From: Vibrio splendidus 12E03
GTDB lineage: Bacteria; Pseudomonadota; Gammaproteobacteria; Enterobacterales; Vibrionaceae
Assembly (NCBI RefSeq): GCF_000272105.2
Contig: NZ_AJZD02000284.1
Location: forward strand, 1-37,128
Direction of reading: 5' to 3'
Length of the DNA stretch: 37,128 nucleotides
The position numbers and the translations under genes were made by a program. Under the pieces are notes generated by a model, which saw only the letters and a program-made list of their open reading frames with translations, made no database searches and was not told the origin of the DNA. This document shows, in pieces, positions 24,808 through 33,174 of this stretch; positions within the stretch are counted from its first letter, which is position 1; every line of letters begins with the position of its first letter.

Positions 24808-24824
24808 AGCATATTCCAAGCCAA
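24808..24824 (-). promoter_or_regulatory. Putative sigma-54 (-24/-12) promoter of the secreted protein gene
   Basis: The minus strand reads TTGGCTTGGAATATGCT: GG and GC exactly 10 bases apart and 10 of 13 defined positions of YTGGCACG-N4-TTGCW matched. Predicted start of RNA near 24797, giving an 82-base leader. The convergent neighbour encodes a sigma-54 activator. Confidence 0.6.
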
Positions 24825-24825
24825 T

Positions 24826-24839
24826 TTCAACTTGTTGAA
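24826..24839. promoter_or_regulatory. Palindrome touching the -24 element of the secreted protein promoter
   Basis: TTCAAC-TT-GTTGAA is exactly symmetric and directly adjacent to the sigma-54-like -24 box. A protein bound here would block the promoter or bend DNA. A similar palindrome is at 36191-36202. Confidence 0.3.
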
Positions 24840-24873
24840 TTTATTGATTTTTATATATTTAAGGCACACCTTT

Positions 24874-24968
24874 AATGGACGCTTTGTCATCATTTGTCCA
24901 TAAACCAGAGATTTGACCAAACAATCAAGGACTTGAAAGGATGAACAAAGTGTCTAAGTCGGACATCT
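24874..24968. promoter_or_regulatory. Candidate upstream activator region of the secreted protein gene
   Basis: Holds ATGGAC-N15-GTCCAT (24875-24901), the block TTTGTCATCATTT (24883-24895) and GGACATCT (24961-24968). All three blocks recur in front of the GT4 gene in the same orientation relative to the promoter, at distances (50-145 bases) normal for enhancer sites of sigma-54 activators. The rest of the 24716-25099 gap shows nothing further. Confidence 0.4.
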
Positions 24969-25099
24969 TTAGAGCTTTGGATACAAGGTAAGTGATCTTT
25001 AAAAGGTGCAATCACGTAGCCATTGCTAGATTATTGAATAACAAGCGATTGAATTGACGGGTGCCGACTTAACGGGTAACTGAAGGTTAAGGTCGTGAA

Positions 25100-25504
25100 A
25101 TGATAGGCGAACAGACGATGACACAACTTACGATATTTTACGATGGGACATGTCCATTGTGCGCAAAGGAGATGGCGGCACTTGCCAAGCATGATACCGA
25201 GAATAAGATTCAAACCATCGATATCTACAGTGAAGCCTTTTCAGACTACCCTCAGATTGAGGCCGACGCAGCCAACACCATTTTGCATGCATTAGATGAG
25301 AATGGAAAACTGCTGCTAGGTTTAGACGTGACCTACCAAGCTTGGCGCTTAGTAGGAAAAGGTTGGCTATACGCCCCTTTACGTTGGGCGATATTCAAGC
25401 CAGTGGCAGATTGGTGTTATTTACGATTTGCCAAGAACCGATATAAAGTCTCGTTCTGGTTAACCGGAAAGTCGCGCTGCGATGGTAACAGCTGCACAAA
25501 ATAG
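25100..25504 (+). CDS. DCC-family thiol-disulfide oxidoreductase-like protein (DUF393)
   Basis: 134 residues. The N-terminal LTIFYDGTCPLCAKEMAAL contains the YDGxCxxC signature of the DCC family, distantly like thioredoxin, whose members are proposed to have redox function. Later segments DANTILHALDENGKLLLGLDVTYQAWR and GWLYAPLRWAIF fit the family too. AAGGT lies 6 bases before the ATG at 25100; a second ATG at 25118 would match the usual family start, so the first six residues are uncertain. A pair of cysteines near the C-terminus (RCDGNSC) is an extra feature. It stands alone on the plus strand. Confidence 0.85.
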   Translation: MIGEQTMTQLTIFYDGTCPLCAKEMAALAKHDTENKIQTIDIYSEAFSDYPQIEADAANTILHALDENGKLLLGLDVTYQAWRLVGKGWLYAPLRWAIFKPVADWCYLRFAKNRYKVSFWLTGKSRCDGNSCTK

Positions 25505-25511
25505 CGCTTGG

Positions 25512-25607
25512 TTAAGACATACCACTCGCGACTTTGTAATACACCACACCAAACAGCGCAGCAAAAACTAAAACGGTAACCGCAACTTTTAACCAAATAA
25601 ACTTCAT
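25512..25607 (-). CDS. 31-residue single-pass membrane protein
   Basis: A short frame with a good ribosome site (AAAGGG, 6 bases before the ATG) encodes 31 residues: a positive start (MKFIWLK), one hydrophobic helix (VAVTVLVFAALFGVVYY) and a short tail KVASGMS. The layout, N-terminal lysines and a single helix, is typical of bacterial small membrane proteins that attach to larger complexes. It lies in the 222-base gap between the DCC gene and the UbiB-like gene, on the opposite strand to both. Function unknown; partner not evident. Confidence 0.65.
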   Translation of the reverse strand: MKFIWLKVAVTVLVFAALFGVVYYKVASGMS

Positions 25608-25726
25608 GTTTTGCCCTTTAAATTCTGTTTACTGTTTCGCGAGCCACGTTACCACAACAAAACATTCGGTTGGGTAATGATTGATAGAACTTTGTAGTGA
25701 GTCTTGATAACTAAGTGAGAACCTTT

Positions 25727-27046
25727 ATGTCGACAAAAGAAAGAAATCTACCTACCCATCGTATTTCAAGATTCAGCAAGTTTGCCTCACTGGCAACAAG
25801 AGTCGCGGGCAATGTGATAACGGAAGGCACCAAACAACTCGCACAGGGCAATAGGCCGAAAGCAAAAGACTTAATGCTGACGCCGCAGAACATTGCTCGC
25901 CTGACTGACCAACTCGCACACTTGCGCGGTGCAGCGATGAAACTTGGCCAAATGTTGTCAATGGACGCTGGCGATGTCCTCGAACCTGAGCTCGCCGACA
26001 TTCTTTCTCGCCTGCGTTCAGACGCCGACCCGCTGCCAACCAAACAACTCAATCAAGTGTTAGAAAGCTCGCTCGGGAGCAATTGGAAAACCGAATTCCT
26101 TTCCTTCAACTTTAAACCGATCGCCAGTGCATCTATCGGCCAAGTTCACCAAGCCTATAGCGATGCGGGGGACAAACTCGCCGTCAAAGTCCAATACCCA
26201 GGCATTCGAAAAAGCATCGACAGTGATGTAGATAACGTGGGTACATTGCTTAACATCGTCGGTTTGATACCCAAGTCGGTCGATTACAAAAGCTTATTAG
26301 AAGAAGCAAAGAAACAGCTCCACGATGAAGCGGACTATGCTCGCGAGGCTGACTATGCGACTCGTTATCACAATGCATTAAAAGATCACTCTCACTTCGT
26401 CGTGCCTAAGATTCATGCGCAAATCTCATCAGAATCGGTGCTCGCCATGGACTTCATTGAGGGTATCTCGATAGAGCAAATCGAAGGTTATGATCAAAGC
26501 ACTCGTGATTTTGTGATGCACAGCTTGCTCGAACTCATGTTCAGGGAATTGTTCGATTTTAAGATGGTGCAAACCGATCCCAACTTCGCCAATTACTTGT
26601 ATGTGGTACAAACACGACAGATTGGCTTGTTGGATTTCGGAGCCACCCGTGAATACAGCGACCGTTTCAGTGATGGTTATCGCATGGCTTTCACATCTGT
26701 GGTCAATCATGATGAGCAGGGGTTAAACAAAGCCCTAGAGCAAATTGGATTTTTTAGCGAGACCATACTCCCAGACCAGCGCCAAGCGATTCTCAACTTA
26801 GTGACTATGGCGTGTGAACCCATGCTTGTCGATGAAGATTACGACTTCAAAGCCAGTGGTTTAGCACAAAGGCTTCGTGAAGCAGGAACCATACTCAGCA
26901 TGGAGCAAGAGTATTGGCACACGCCACCAGCCGATGCCCTATTCCTCCACCGAAAGATCGGAGGCATGTACCTGCTGGCATCTCGTCTTGGAGCCAAGGT
27001 AAACATCAGACGCTTGGTGGAGCCCTATTTGCTAAGCGACAATTGA
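25727..27046 (+). CDS. ABC1/AarF (UbiB-like) atypical kinase family protein
   Basis: 439 residues from the ATG at 25727, which has GTGAGA before it; the frame opens four codons earlier at a GTG. Family hallmarks: the extended N-terminal KxGQ motif (MKLGQMLSMD, residues 71-80), the Ala-rich nucleotide loop SASIGQVHQAY (near 134-144), AVKVQYPG with the conserved Lys154, the catalytic-loop equivalent QTDPNFANYL and the metal site LLDFGATRE. The loop is DPNFAN rather than the DPHPGN seen in UbiB itself, so this belongs to the branch closer to ADCK3/COQ8. ABC1 proteins act in ubiquinone synthesis or lipid handling as ATPases. The true ubiB is expected elsewhere in the genome. Confidence 0.9.
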   Translation: MSTKERNLPTHRISRFSKFASLATRVAGNVITEGTKQLAQGNRPKAKDLMLTPQNIARLTDQLAHLRGAAMKLGQMLSMDAGDVLEPELADILSRLRSDADPLPTKQLNQVLESSLGSNWKTEFLSFNFKPIASASIGQVHQAYSDAGDKLAVKVQYPGIRKSIDSDVDNVGTLLNIVGLIPKSVDYKSLLEEAKKQLHDEADYAREADYATRYHNALKDHSHFVVPKIHAQISSESVLAMDFIEGISIEQIEGYDQSTRDFVMHSLLELMFRELFDFKMVQTDPNFANYLYVVQTRQIGLLDFGATREYSDRFSDGYRMAFTSVVNHDEQGLNKALEQIGFFSETILPDQRQAILNLVTMACEPMLVDEDYDFKASGLAQRLREAGTILSMEQEYWHTPPADALFLHRKIGGMYLLASRLGAKVNIRRLVEPYLLSDN

Positions 27047-27150
27047 CACTCAAGCGACAGCTGATACTGGAGCGATTCTGGTCTTTAAAGTGATCATTTT
27101 AAGTCGCTGAACAGTAATAACAGTTACGCCAACTAAAATGAGTCAGACTT

Positions 27151-27696
27151 ATGAAACATTCACTGCTGTGCTCCACCGCCCTAATCGCGAGCCTAACAAG
27201 TTCATTCGCTTTTTCAGCAAGCTGCCCTGAGATACTCAACGGCAAACAAAGGCTGTTAAATTCAAACGAAGAAATTGAGCTATGTGAAGAGTTTCAAGGC
27301 AAGACTTTATTAATCGTGAATACGGCAAGCCAATGCGGTTTCACGCCTCAATTCGAACAACTTGAGCAGCTTCACCAAACGTATAAAGATGAAGGGTTCA
27401 CGGTTGTTGGTTTCCCAAGTAATGATTTTCGCCAAGACAGAGGAAGCGAGGAGCAATCCGCTAAAATCTGCTACCTAGATTATGGCGTCACCTTTCCGAT
27501 GATGGCGCGCGCTTCACTCTCTGGGCCAAACGCAAACCCAGTCTTTGCCGAAATCCAACAACAAGCCGGTATCAAACCAAAATGGAATTTCTACAAGTTC
27601 TTGGTCAGCAAAGAAGGCAAAGTGATTGCAACCTTCCCGAGTTCTACATCGCCAACCAGTAGTACCCTCAAAAATGCAATAGAGCAGCAATTATGA
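27151..27696 (+). CDS. Periplasmic glutathione-peroxidase-family protein
   Basis: 181 residues. A signal peptide (MKHSLLCSTALIASLTSSFA with cleavage near residue 23) sends it to the periplasm. The thioredoxin-like fold has IVNTASQCGFTPQ with the peroxidatic Cys62, and WNFYKFLV with the catalytic Trp. CYLDYGVTFPMM carries a second cysteine, as in thioredoxin-dependent GPx. The usual FPCNQF motif, whose Gln is part of the catalytic tetrad, reads FPSNDF, so Gln is replaced by Asp. The electron donor in the periplasm is not known. It overlaps the next gene by four bases (ATGA), so they are translated together. Confidence 0.88.
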   Translation: MKHSLLCSTALIASLTSSFAFSASCPEILNGKQRLLNSNEEIELCEEFQGKTLLIVNTASQCGFTPQFEQLEQLHQTYKDEGFTVVGFPSNDFRQDRGSEEQSAKICYLDYGVTFPMMARASLSGPNANPVFAEIQQQAGIKPKWNFYKFLVSKEGKVIATFPSSTSPTSSTLKNAIEQQL

Positions 27697-28160
27697 GGTC
27701 AGATTACTTGGAGACAACTCAAACACGCAACACCATGGCCAAGCTCGGCTATATGGGTTTAATCCCCTTTTTATTCGGCCTACTGTTATCACTCACCGAC
27801 AGTCAATTCTTGGGCCTGAGTGGCGAGACACTCTTCATCACCTACAGCGTGGTCATATTGAGTTTTTTGTCGGGTATTTTGTGGGGAAATGGCATCGAAA
27901 ATTTCGAAAGCCAATCGAGCAATAAGGCTCTGATTCTAAGTAACGTGATTGTGTTAGTCGCGTGGTTAGCCGTGCTACTTGGGGAACAAAAGGAGTTTCT
28001 CACTACTCTGATTCTTATCATCGGCTATATTGCGGTTTGGAGAGCGGAAAGGTCGATGAGAGAAGAAAATCAAAGCGTAGGCCCGGATGGCTACTTTGAT
28101 ATGAGAACTCGCCTCACCTCTAGTGTCGTATTAATGCACGGTATCGTGATGTTGACCTAG
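27693..28160 (+). CDS. DUF3429 inner-membrane protein
   Basis: 155 residues with about five hydrophobic segments: LGYMGLIPFLFGLLLSL, LFITYSVVILSFLSGILWG, ALILSNVIVLVAWLAVLLG, FLTTLILIIGYIAVW and a last one near SSVVLMHGIVML. The pattern LGYxGLIPF, SFLSGILWG and FDMRTRLT matches the DUF3429 family of unknown function. It starts inside the stop codon of the glutathione peroxidase gene (ATGA), so it is expressed with it. A role in the same redox or envelope-stress pathway is suggested by the coupling only. Confidence 0.8.
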   Translation: MRSDYLETTQTRNTMAKLGYMGLIPFLFGLLLSLTDSQFLGLSGETLFITYSVVILSFLSGILWGNGIENFESQSSNKALILSNVIVLVAWLAVLLGEQKEFLTTLILIIGYIAVWRAERSMREENQSVGPDGYFDMRTRLTSSVVLMHGIVMLT

Positions 28161-28202
28161 GTGTGTGAAAGCGAGAACCAGCACACACAAGGTTAAGCAA
28201 AC

Positions 28203-28637
28203 CTAGATGATGAGTTGCATTACCAAGCGTGGCTCATCTTCGCCAAAATAGTTATCTTCCTCTTTGATCGTGACAAAACCCATCGATGCATAAAGCGCGC
28301 AAGCCGATGTGTTATTGGGATCTACGGTCAACAATATTTTGGATTCTTGAGGCAGTGTCGCTATCGCCTGCTGCATCAATAAACGCCCTACTCCCATGCC
28401 TCGGAATTCTTTATCAACAGCTAACGACAAAACCCAATACTCTTGTGGTTTGTCGGTTGGTGTCATCAACACATAACCCGCAACCTTCAGCTCTTGCTTA
28501 GCCACCAATAAGCCCTTCCCCCAGCAATCAAAGGCTTGACGAAAGAAAAACTGCGGATAAGCGTGGTCGCCAAACAAAGTATGTTCAAGCTGGTAAATAT
28601 CAGCCAGTTCTTGTTTTTCCGCACAAACAACATTCAT
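28203..28637 (-). CDS. GNAT-family N-acetyltransferase
   Basis: 144 residues. The GNAT core is clear: VLSLAVDKEFRGMGVGRLLMQQAIA (residues near 69-92) contains the acetyl-CoA loop RGMGVG, followed by LLTVDPNNTSACALYASMGFV, the usual beta5-alpha4 part. It resembles RimI-type enzymes, but the substrate may be a protein N-terminus or a small amine and cannot be told. It follows the phosphotransferase gene after 39 bases on the same strand, so both are probably in one message. Confidence 0.85.
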   Translation of the reverse strand: MNVVCAEKQELADIYQLEHTLFGDHAYPQFFFRQAFDCWGKGLLVAKQELKVAGYVLMTPTDKPQEYWVLSLAVDKEFRGMGVGRLLMQQAIATLPQESKILLTVDPNNTSACALYASMGFVTIKEEDNYFGEDEPRLVMQLII

Positions 28638-28676
28638 AGATAGACCTTTATAGATATGACTACAACCGCCCTTCGA

Positions 28677-29453
28677 CTACAATCGGCCTTCAACTGAAGC
28701 CAACCAAGTGGGCAATTGCTCTCTAAACCAATTGATGTATTTCGAAGCTTCAGGGTTGTTACGCGTGACTAATATATTCGTAACTTCAACTACGATCCAG
28801 CTTTTCGCGATGATCAATTGCTTTATTAAATCCTCACGCGGAATCAAGGTGTTATGGCAAAGGTACTGATCAACAATGCGCTCATAATCTGACAAAGTCC
28901 CCATTCGTGAAACGATCGGAGTCAAATCTATCGCAGGGCTGCCAAAACCAAAACGCTCCCAGTCAAATAGCACGAGCTGACCGTTGTCTCTTCTCCCCCA
29001 ATTCCCTTCATTCGCATCCCCAGAGACCAAAGTTTTATGGTCGAACAAAGCATCACTAAGCTGCTGAATACAGAGCAAACTATCTTGTGTTACTAGAGGT
29101 AATTTCAGAGAGGCTAAAGCTGTCTCGGTTTCATTTATGTGCCAACAATGCTCTTTGACTTTAGAGCTCGGCACATATTGAGATTGGTGAATACGAGAAA
29201 GTTGCTGATATACATCGGAGGTGATTTGAAGTTCAGTTAATTTCAAAGAGTGCGGAATGTATTCGATATATAGATCATCCCCTTTAACAGCCAATAGCTT
29301 AGGGCTATGCACACCAGACAAATGCTGAGCTGCATGTTGGTAAAAGGAAATCTCTACGCCACCAGCACCTTGCTTTCGAATACAAAGTTCACCATCAAGC
29401 TCTTCCAAGGTGACCCGAGCAGAACCCATTTTAGATAGATCATTGGTGCTCAT
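28677..29453 (-). CDS. Phosphotransferase (aminoglycoside/choline kinase-like)
   Basis: 258 residues from the ATG at 29453, chosen for AAGGA just before it; another ATG is six codons upstream. The protein-kinase-like fold is shown by VSGDANEGNWG (the catalytic-loop equivalent) and VLFDWERFGFGSPAIDLTPI, which holds the metal-binding Asp and the DxxP-like tail. In most family members the loop begins HGD; here it is SGD, so the His is Ser. Possible substrates are choline, thiamine or an aminoglycoside-like sugar. It lies between a LysE exporter and a GNAT gene, all on the minus strand. Confidence 0.78.
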   Translation of the reverse strand: MSTNDLSKMGSARVTLEELDGELCIRKQGAGGVEISFYQHAAQHLSGVHSPKLLAVKGDDLYIEYIPHSLKLTELQITSDVYQQLSRIHQSQYVPSSKVKEHCWHINETETALASLKLPLVTQDSLLCIQQLSDALFDHKTLVSGDANEGNWGRRDNGQLVLFDWERFGFGSPAIDLTPIVSRMGTLSDYERIVDQYLCHNTLIPREDLIKQLIIAKSWIVVEVTNILVTRNNPEASKYINWFREQLPTWLASVEGRL

Positions 29454-29508
29454 AACATTCCTTTTCACCATTCAAATGAAGCAAGTAAAGAGTTCTGCTT
29501 CATATTCC

Positions 29509-30123
29509 TTACTGTCGGCTGATCAGCAAATTCGCACCAGAAAATGCTAAAAACACCGAGCAGGCTTTATTGAAACGCTGCGCCATTTCAGGCCTAGAGA
29601 ACCAATGTCTAAGGTATAAACCGAAGGCTGCATAGATAGAGATAGCAACCATCTCTAATACTAGAAACGTGTTTCCTAAAACAAAGAATTGAGTATTTAC
29701 GTTCGCTGAAACATCGACAAATTGAGGAAGGAATGCAGTAAAAATGAGTATCGCTTTTGGATTGCCGGCAGCGAGTGCAAACTCTTGTTTAACCAGACCA
29801 AACCAGTTCTTATTTCGCTCGATATCCGCAACCGGGCTGGCTTGTGAGCGCCATAGGTTGAACGCGATCCACAACAGATACATCGCACCAAATAGCTTGA
29901 TAAGGAAAAACAACGTTTCAGAGGTGTAAAGCACAACCGCTAAGCCAGATGCAGCCAAAGCAATCATGCCAGAAAAAGCGAGGATTCTTCCTAGGCCAGC
30001 GACAAAGGCGGCCTGAAATCCGTAACAACGGGCGTTGTTCATTGATAACAAATTGTTTGGGCCCGGCGTCATGTTGAGTGCAAAACAGGCAGGGATAAAC
30101 AGCAGTAACTTCCATATTTCCAT
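29509..30123 (-). CDS. LysE/RhtB-family amino acid exporter (second)
   Basis: 204 residues from the ATG at 30123, which follows AGGAAA; the open frame upstream (29 codons) is not family-like. The signature ALNMTPGPNNLLSMNNARCYGF is the full LysE/RhtB motif, and AAGNPKAILIFTAFLPQFV the conserved central part. Six membrane segments are likely. It exports an amino acid or related small amine. The gene is followed after 55 bases by the phosphotransferase and GNAT genes, which could belong to the same transcript. It differs clearly from the LysE-type gene at 673, which has TPGAGN. Confidence 0.88.
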   Translation of the reverse strand: MEIWKLLLFIPACFALNMTPGPNNLLSMNNARCYGFQAAFVAGLGRILAFSGMIALAASGLAVVLYTSETLFFLIKLFGAMYLLWIAFNLWRSQASPVADIERNKNWFGLVKQEFALAAGNPKAILIFTAFLPQFVDVSANVNTQFFVLGNTFLVLEMVAISIYAAFGLYLRHWFSRPEMAQRFNKACSVFLAFSGANLLISRQ

Positions 30124-30232
30124 TGGGTGTTTCCTAGTTACAATATGCCAAGGTTGTCGTATCATTGAATGAAATATGACCTTTATAGCAGCTATTAAAA
30201 CCAGTACCAATCCTACTACCGTATCCTTTCAA

Positions 30233-30565
30233 CTAATTCTCAAAAAATTTCTCGTACTCTGGTGTCGCTAAGTTTTCTGCAACCCCCATTTCACCCACTA
30301 TGTAAATGGCACTCGCAAGGGTTTCGATGGTTTGGTTAGGCTCCCTATCGGGCACTTCACCAACAACAGGAACGGGCTGACGTGCAGATGTTGAATTGCA
30401 GACTACGCTTTCACAAACGATGTTGTGTTGTTCCTGCTGAGAAATTTCAGGCGGCTTGAAATCCGGTGAATTGAAGTCGGGAACAGTAATACCCTCACTT
30501 GAAAAATCAGAGGCGCTGTATGAGGCCGCTGAAAGCATTGAGAGGAGCAGCATCCACTTATTCAT
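30233..30565 (-). CDS. Small secreted protein, function unknown
   Basis: 110 residues from the ATG at 30565, preceded by GGAAAG. MNKWMLLLSMLSAASYSA is a signal peptide of about 18 residues. The mature part is acidic and proline-rich with a repeated pattern (PDFNSPDFKPPEIS), contains two cysteines eight or so residues apart (IVCESVVCN), and ends in a helical stretch ASAIYIVGEMGVAENLAT. No family is recognised. It is 109 bases upstream of the LysE exporter on the same strand. Confidence 0.6.
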   Translation of the reverse strand: MNKWMLLLSMLSAASYSASDFSSEGITVPDFNSPDFKPPEISQQEQHNIVCESVVCNSTSARQPVPVVGEVPDREPNQTIETLASAIYIVGEMGVAENLATPEYEKFFEN

Positions 30566-30698
30566 ATATCTTTCCATAGTTAGCATTCATTGAATTTATA
30601 AATACTATCTAATCCAAATTATTATGAACAGCGTTTTATTATGACTATTTGAATTTTGATTTGCTTAATGAAGCTCTTCATGGCCTGAATGATGTGGT

Positions 30699-32135
30699 TT
30701 AGCCAACATGTGAATGCTTGCCGAGTGTCAATTTATCAAGCAGAGTTTGAGGAATAACGATGACCGAATATTTAACAAAGGCCACCAGCGTTATTAGTGC
30801 AACACAGACACCTAAAACAAAGTCATGAACATTAGCGAATACCAAGCCAAGAAGTCGGTCACAAGCGATAGCCACAACAGCGATACTGACTGCGGTTAAC
30901 CACTTACTGTGTTGATACGGTAAATATTCCATCGATTGACTGACAAAATATAGGAGCAACAACCTTAAGGTATAAGTGCCGCAAAGAACGAAGATAACGC
31001 CCCCCACGCCAAATATCGGTGTCACTGTAAAATAACCAATGGCAGCCAGTATCGCGCACCCTCCTTGAACCCACATTTGCGATTGACTCGAATCGCCACT
31101 GAAACAACCAAGGTTAAGATAATCACCTGCGTTTTTGATAACGCTGATGGCAAGCAAAGCGACAACAAGAGTCCCTGCATAGTGATAACTGCTTGGCAAA
31201 ATTAAAGAGATAAAACCGGGCACCGTTAGAATCATCAAAGAGCCCAAAACAATCGCGAAATTCACTCCGACTAAGGCACTATCAGCACACTTTTTGCTAC
31301 CTCCCGGTTGTTGAAGCATAGCGACACGGTTTGGGAACCACCAAAGCGCGTAAGGCTGTAGCAACAAGCCAAGCAGCAATGCAAACTTGCCACTGACCGC
31401 ATAAATCGCCAGTTCTTCCACCCCAACAAAGCTCGCCATCACCCAACGATCTAACCCTGTGATCATGTACATTGACGCACCACCCATCAAAGCAGGCAGT
31501 CCAAACTTTAAGATCTTGGCTGAGTATTTGAAGCAGCCAAAAGTTCCCATCTCTTGCCACTGATAACGCACTAAACAAACCATGAGTAACACGCTAGATA
31601 CCGCCGCTGAGATCAACACGCCGTCGATCCCATATCCAGCCTCAAGCAGCGCAAAAGTCATCGAGGCTTGAACACCAGCTTTGAAGACATTGAGCAAGCA
31701 AAAACGTTTCGCCATCGCATTCATTCGCATTAAGGTAAGCGGAATAGAGATCGCTCCGTCGAGCATGACAGGGATAAGGAGAAGGAGAATTTGGTACGGC
31801 TGAAACTCTACGGGCAGCATGAATATTAATAACGGCATACTGAGCGCAATTAAAGCGCCCCCTAGCACACACACCAAAACACTTAACGTGAAACAGTTCG
31901 AGACCAGCTTTCGCTTTTCATCACCCTCGACGACACCCACATACCGGTACATTGCCTCAACAATCCCAAAGCTAAATAGGATCGTCCCGATGTCAGCCAA
32001 CAAGACAATGGCTTCTAAAGAACCGTATTCAACCAACGTCATCTTATGGGTGATATAGGGGATCATCACGAGTGAGATCCCTTTCATCATCACTATGCCA
32101 ATGGCGTAATAGGCAGACTGTTTTAGTGACCCCAT
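30699..32135 (-). CDS. Polysaccharide flippase (Wzx/MOP superfamily)
   Basis: 478 residues with about 12-14 membrane segments and few conserved polar residues, typical of Wzx-type oligosaccharide flippases in the MOP superfamily. The N-terminal SLKQSAYYAIGIVMMKGISLVMIPYITHKMTLVEYG region is the standard family start, and GLPALMGGASMYMITGLDRWVMASFVGVEELAIYAVSGKFA the central one. It moves lipid-linked sugar units across the inner membrane. The ATG at 32135 has AGGTG 6 bases before it. The upstream GT2 gene ends 16 bases away, so both form an operon. No Wzy polymerase is seen next to it. Confidence 0.88.
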   Translation of the reverse strand: MGSLKQSAYYAIGIVMMKGISLVMIPYITHKMTLVEYGSLEAIVLLADIGTILFSFGIVEAMYRYVGVVEGDEKRKLVSNCFTLSVLVCVLGGALIALSMPLLIFMLPVEFQPYQILLLLIPVMLDGAISIPLTLMRMNAMAKRFCLLNVFKAGVQASMTFALLEAGYGIDGVLISAAVSSVLLMVCLVRYQWQEMGTFGCFKYSAKILKFGLPALMGGASMYMITGLDRWVMASFVGVEELAIYAVSGKFALLLGLLLQPYALWWFPNRVAMLQQPGGSKKCADSALVGVNFAIVLGSLMILTVPGFISLILPSSYHYAGTLVVALLAISVIKNAGDYLNLGCFSGDSSQSQMWVQGGCAILAAIGYFTVTPIFGVGGVIFVLCGTYTLRLLLLYFVSQSMEYLPYQHSKWLTAVSIAVVAIACDRLLGLVFANVHDFVLGVCVALITLVAFVKYSVIVIPQTLLDKLTLGKHSHVG

Positions 32136-32151
32136 AGCAGACACCTATTCC

Positions 32152-33078
32152 TTACAATGCAGGCATTAGGAAACTCTTACAGTCTCCAAGAAGATGTCGT
32201 AAGGTTCGTTTTTGCGGAGCCAAAACTAACGAGCGGATACTGTATGAGATAGCCAATCGGTTTTTTTGTAAGCCTCGATAATAGTCAGCGTAGCCTTCCA
32301 ATATTCTCGCCTTTGCGATTTTGAAGCTGGAAGTGGGTAGATTCCATCGTTGACTGTCATTTTGGTAATGTTGAAGAATAGTCTCTATAGATTGCAAATT
32401 TCTCAATTTAAGACTTTCAGTTTGGGTTACTGAACTCGCTCTCATCAAGTAACCAACCTGCACCGAGTTCAACACACCGATCTGATGGTTTTCACTCATT
32501 CGAAGCCACAGTTCCCAATCTTCCCCATACTTGATGTCAGCATTGAAACTGTCTGTTTGAGAAAACACATCCGCTTTCACCATGACCGTTGATGTTCCAA
32601 TCACGTTATTTTCGATGATGAACTCAAGCGGATTCTCGATATTAATGAACAACTCATCTTGGTCTTGAAACTGCGACCAGTAACTAAAGCAGTCGATAAT
32701 CACTTGGTAATCTTCAGTAAGATGCTCGTAGTTAGTAAAGCTCATCGCAAGATCTGGGTATCGTTGATGAAATTCGAGTTGGCGCTCAATTTTTTCCGGA
32801 AACCAGAAATCGTCTGCGTCTAAAAAAGCGATGTACTCACCGGTCGCCTTTTCAATCCCTAGGTTTCTCGCTTGAGGCGCACCAACACCCAACGTAGATA
32901 TGATTATAATGCGCTCGTCGTCTATCGAAGCGAGATACGTCGACGTTCCATCGTTGCTGTTATCGTCAATGACAATGAGTTCAACATCTTGATGTGTCTG
33001 CTTCAGTACGCTGCCAATTGCTTTCGGCAGGTAATCCAAACAATTATAGGTAGGAATAACAACACTTACTTTAGCCAT
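32152..33078 (-). CDS. Family 2 glycosyltransferase
   Basis: 308 residues. The GT-A fold start KVSVVIPTYNCLDYLPKAI is followed by LIVIDDNSNDGTSTYL with the Asp38-Asp39 nucleotide-binding pair and by EYIAFLDADDFW, where Asp87-x-Asp89 is the metal-binding DXD motif. The downstream LKYGEDWELWLRM-like segment (YGEDWELWLRMSE) contains the catalytic-base ED. It adds one sugar to a growing lipid-linked glycan at the cytoplasmic face. It is first in the operon with the flippase and divergent from the GT4 gene. Confidence 0.92.
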   Translation of the reverse strand: MAKVSVVIPTYNCLDYLPKAIGSVLKQTHQDVELIVIDDNSNDGTSTYLASIDDERIIIISTLGVGAPQARNLGIEKATGEYIAFLDADDFWFPEKIERQLEFHQRYPDLAMSFTNYEHLTEDYQVIIDCFSYWSQFQDQDELFINIENPLEFIIENNVIGTSTVMVKADVFSQTDSFNADIKYGEDWELWLRMSENHQIGVLNSVQVGYLMRASSVTQTESLKLRNLQSIETILQHYQNDSQRWNLPTSSFKIAKARILEGYADYYRGLQKNRLAISYSIRSLVLAPQKRTLRHLLGDCKSFLMPAL

Positions 33079-33174
33079 AATGACGCCCTCAGATTTATAC
33101 GTTATATGGCTGACGTTGCATGTTCTATGCCGAGAGTGCCTTGCTATGAAATCACCTCTAGATCAGCCACCTAC

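Noticed and set aside
28161..28188. GTGTGTG and CACACAC repeat between DUF3429 and GNAT genes as terminator.
   Set aside because: Only seven simple-repeat bases pair over a 14-base loop with no T-run, too weak to call.
33105..33120. ATGGCTGACGTTGCA near the GT2 start looks like a sigma-54 promoter.
   Set aside because: GG and GC are only 8 bases apart; sigma-54 needs 10.
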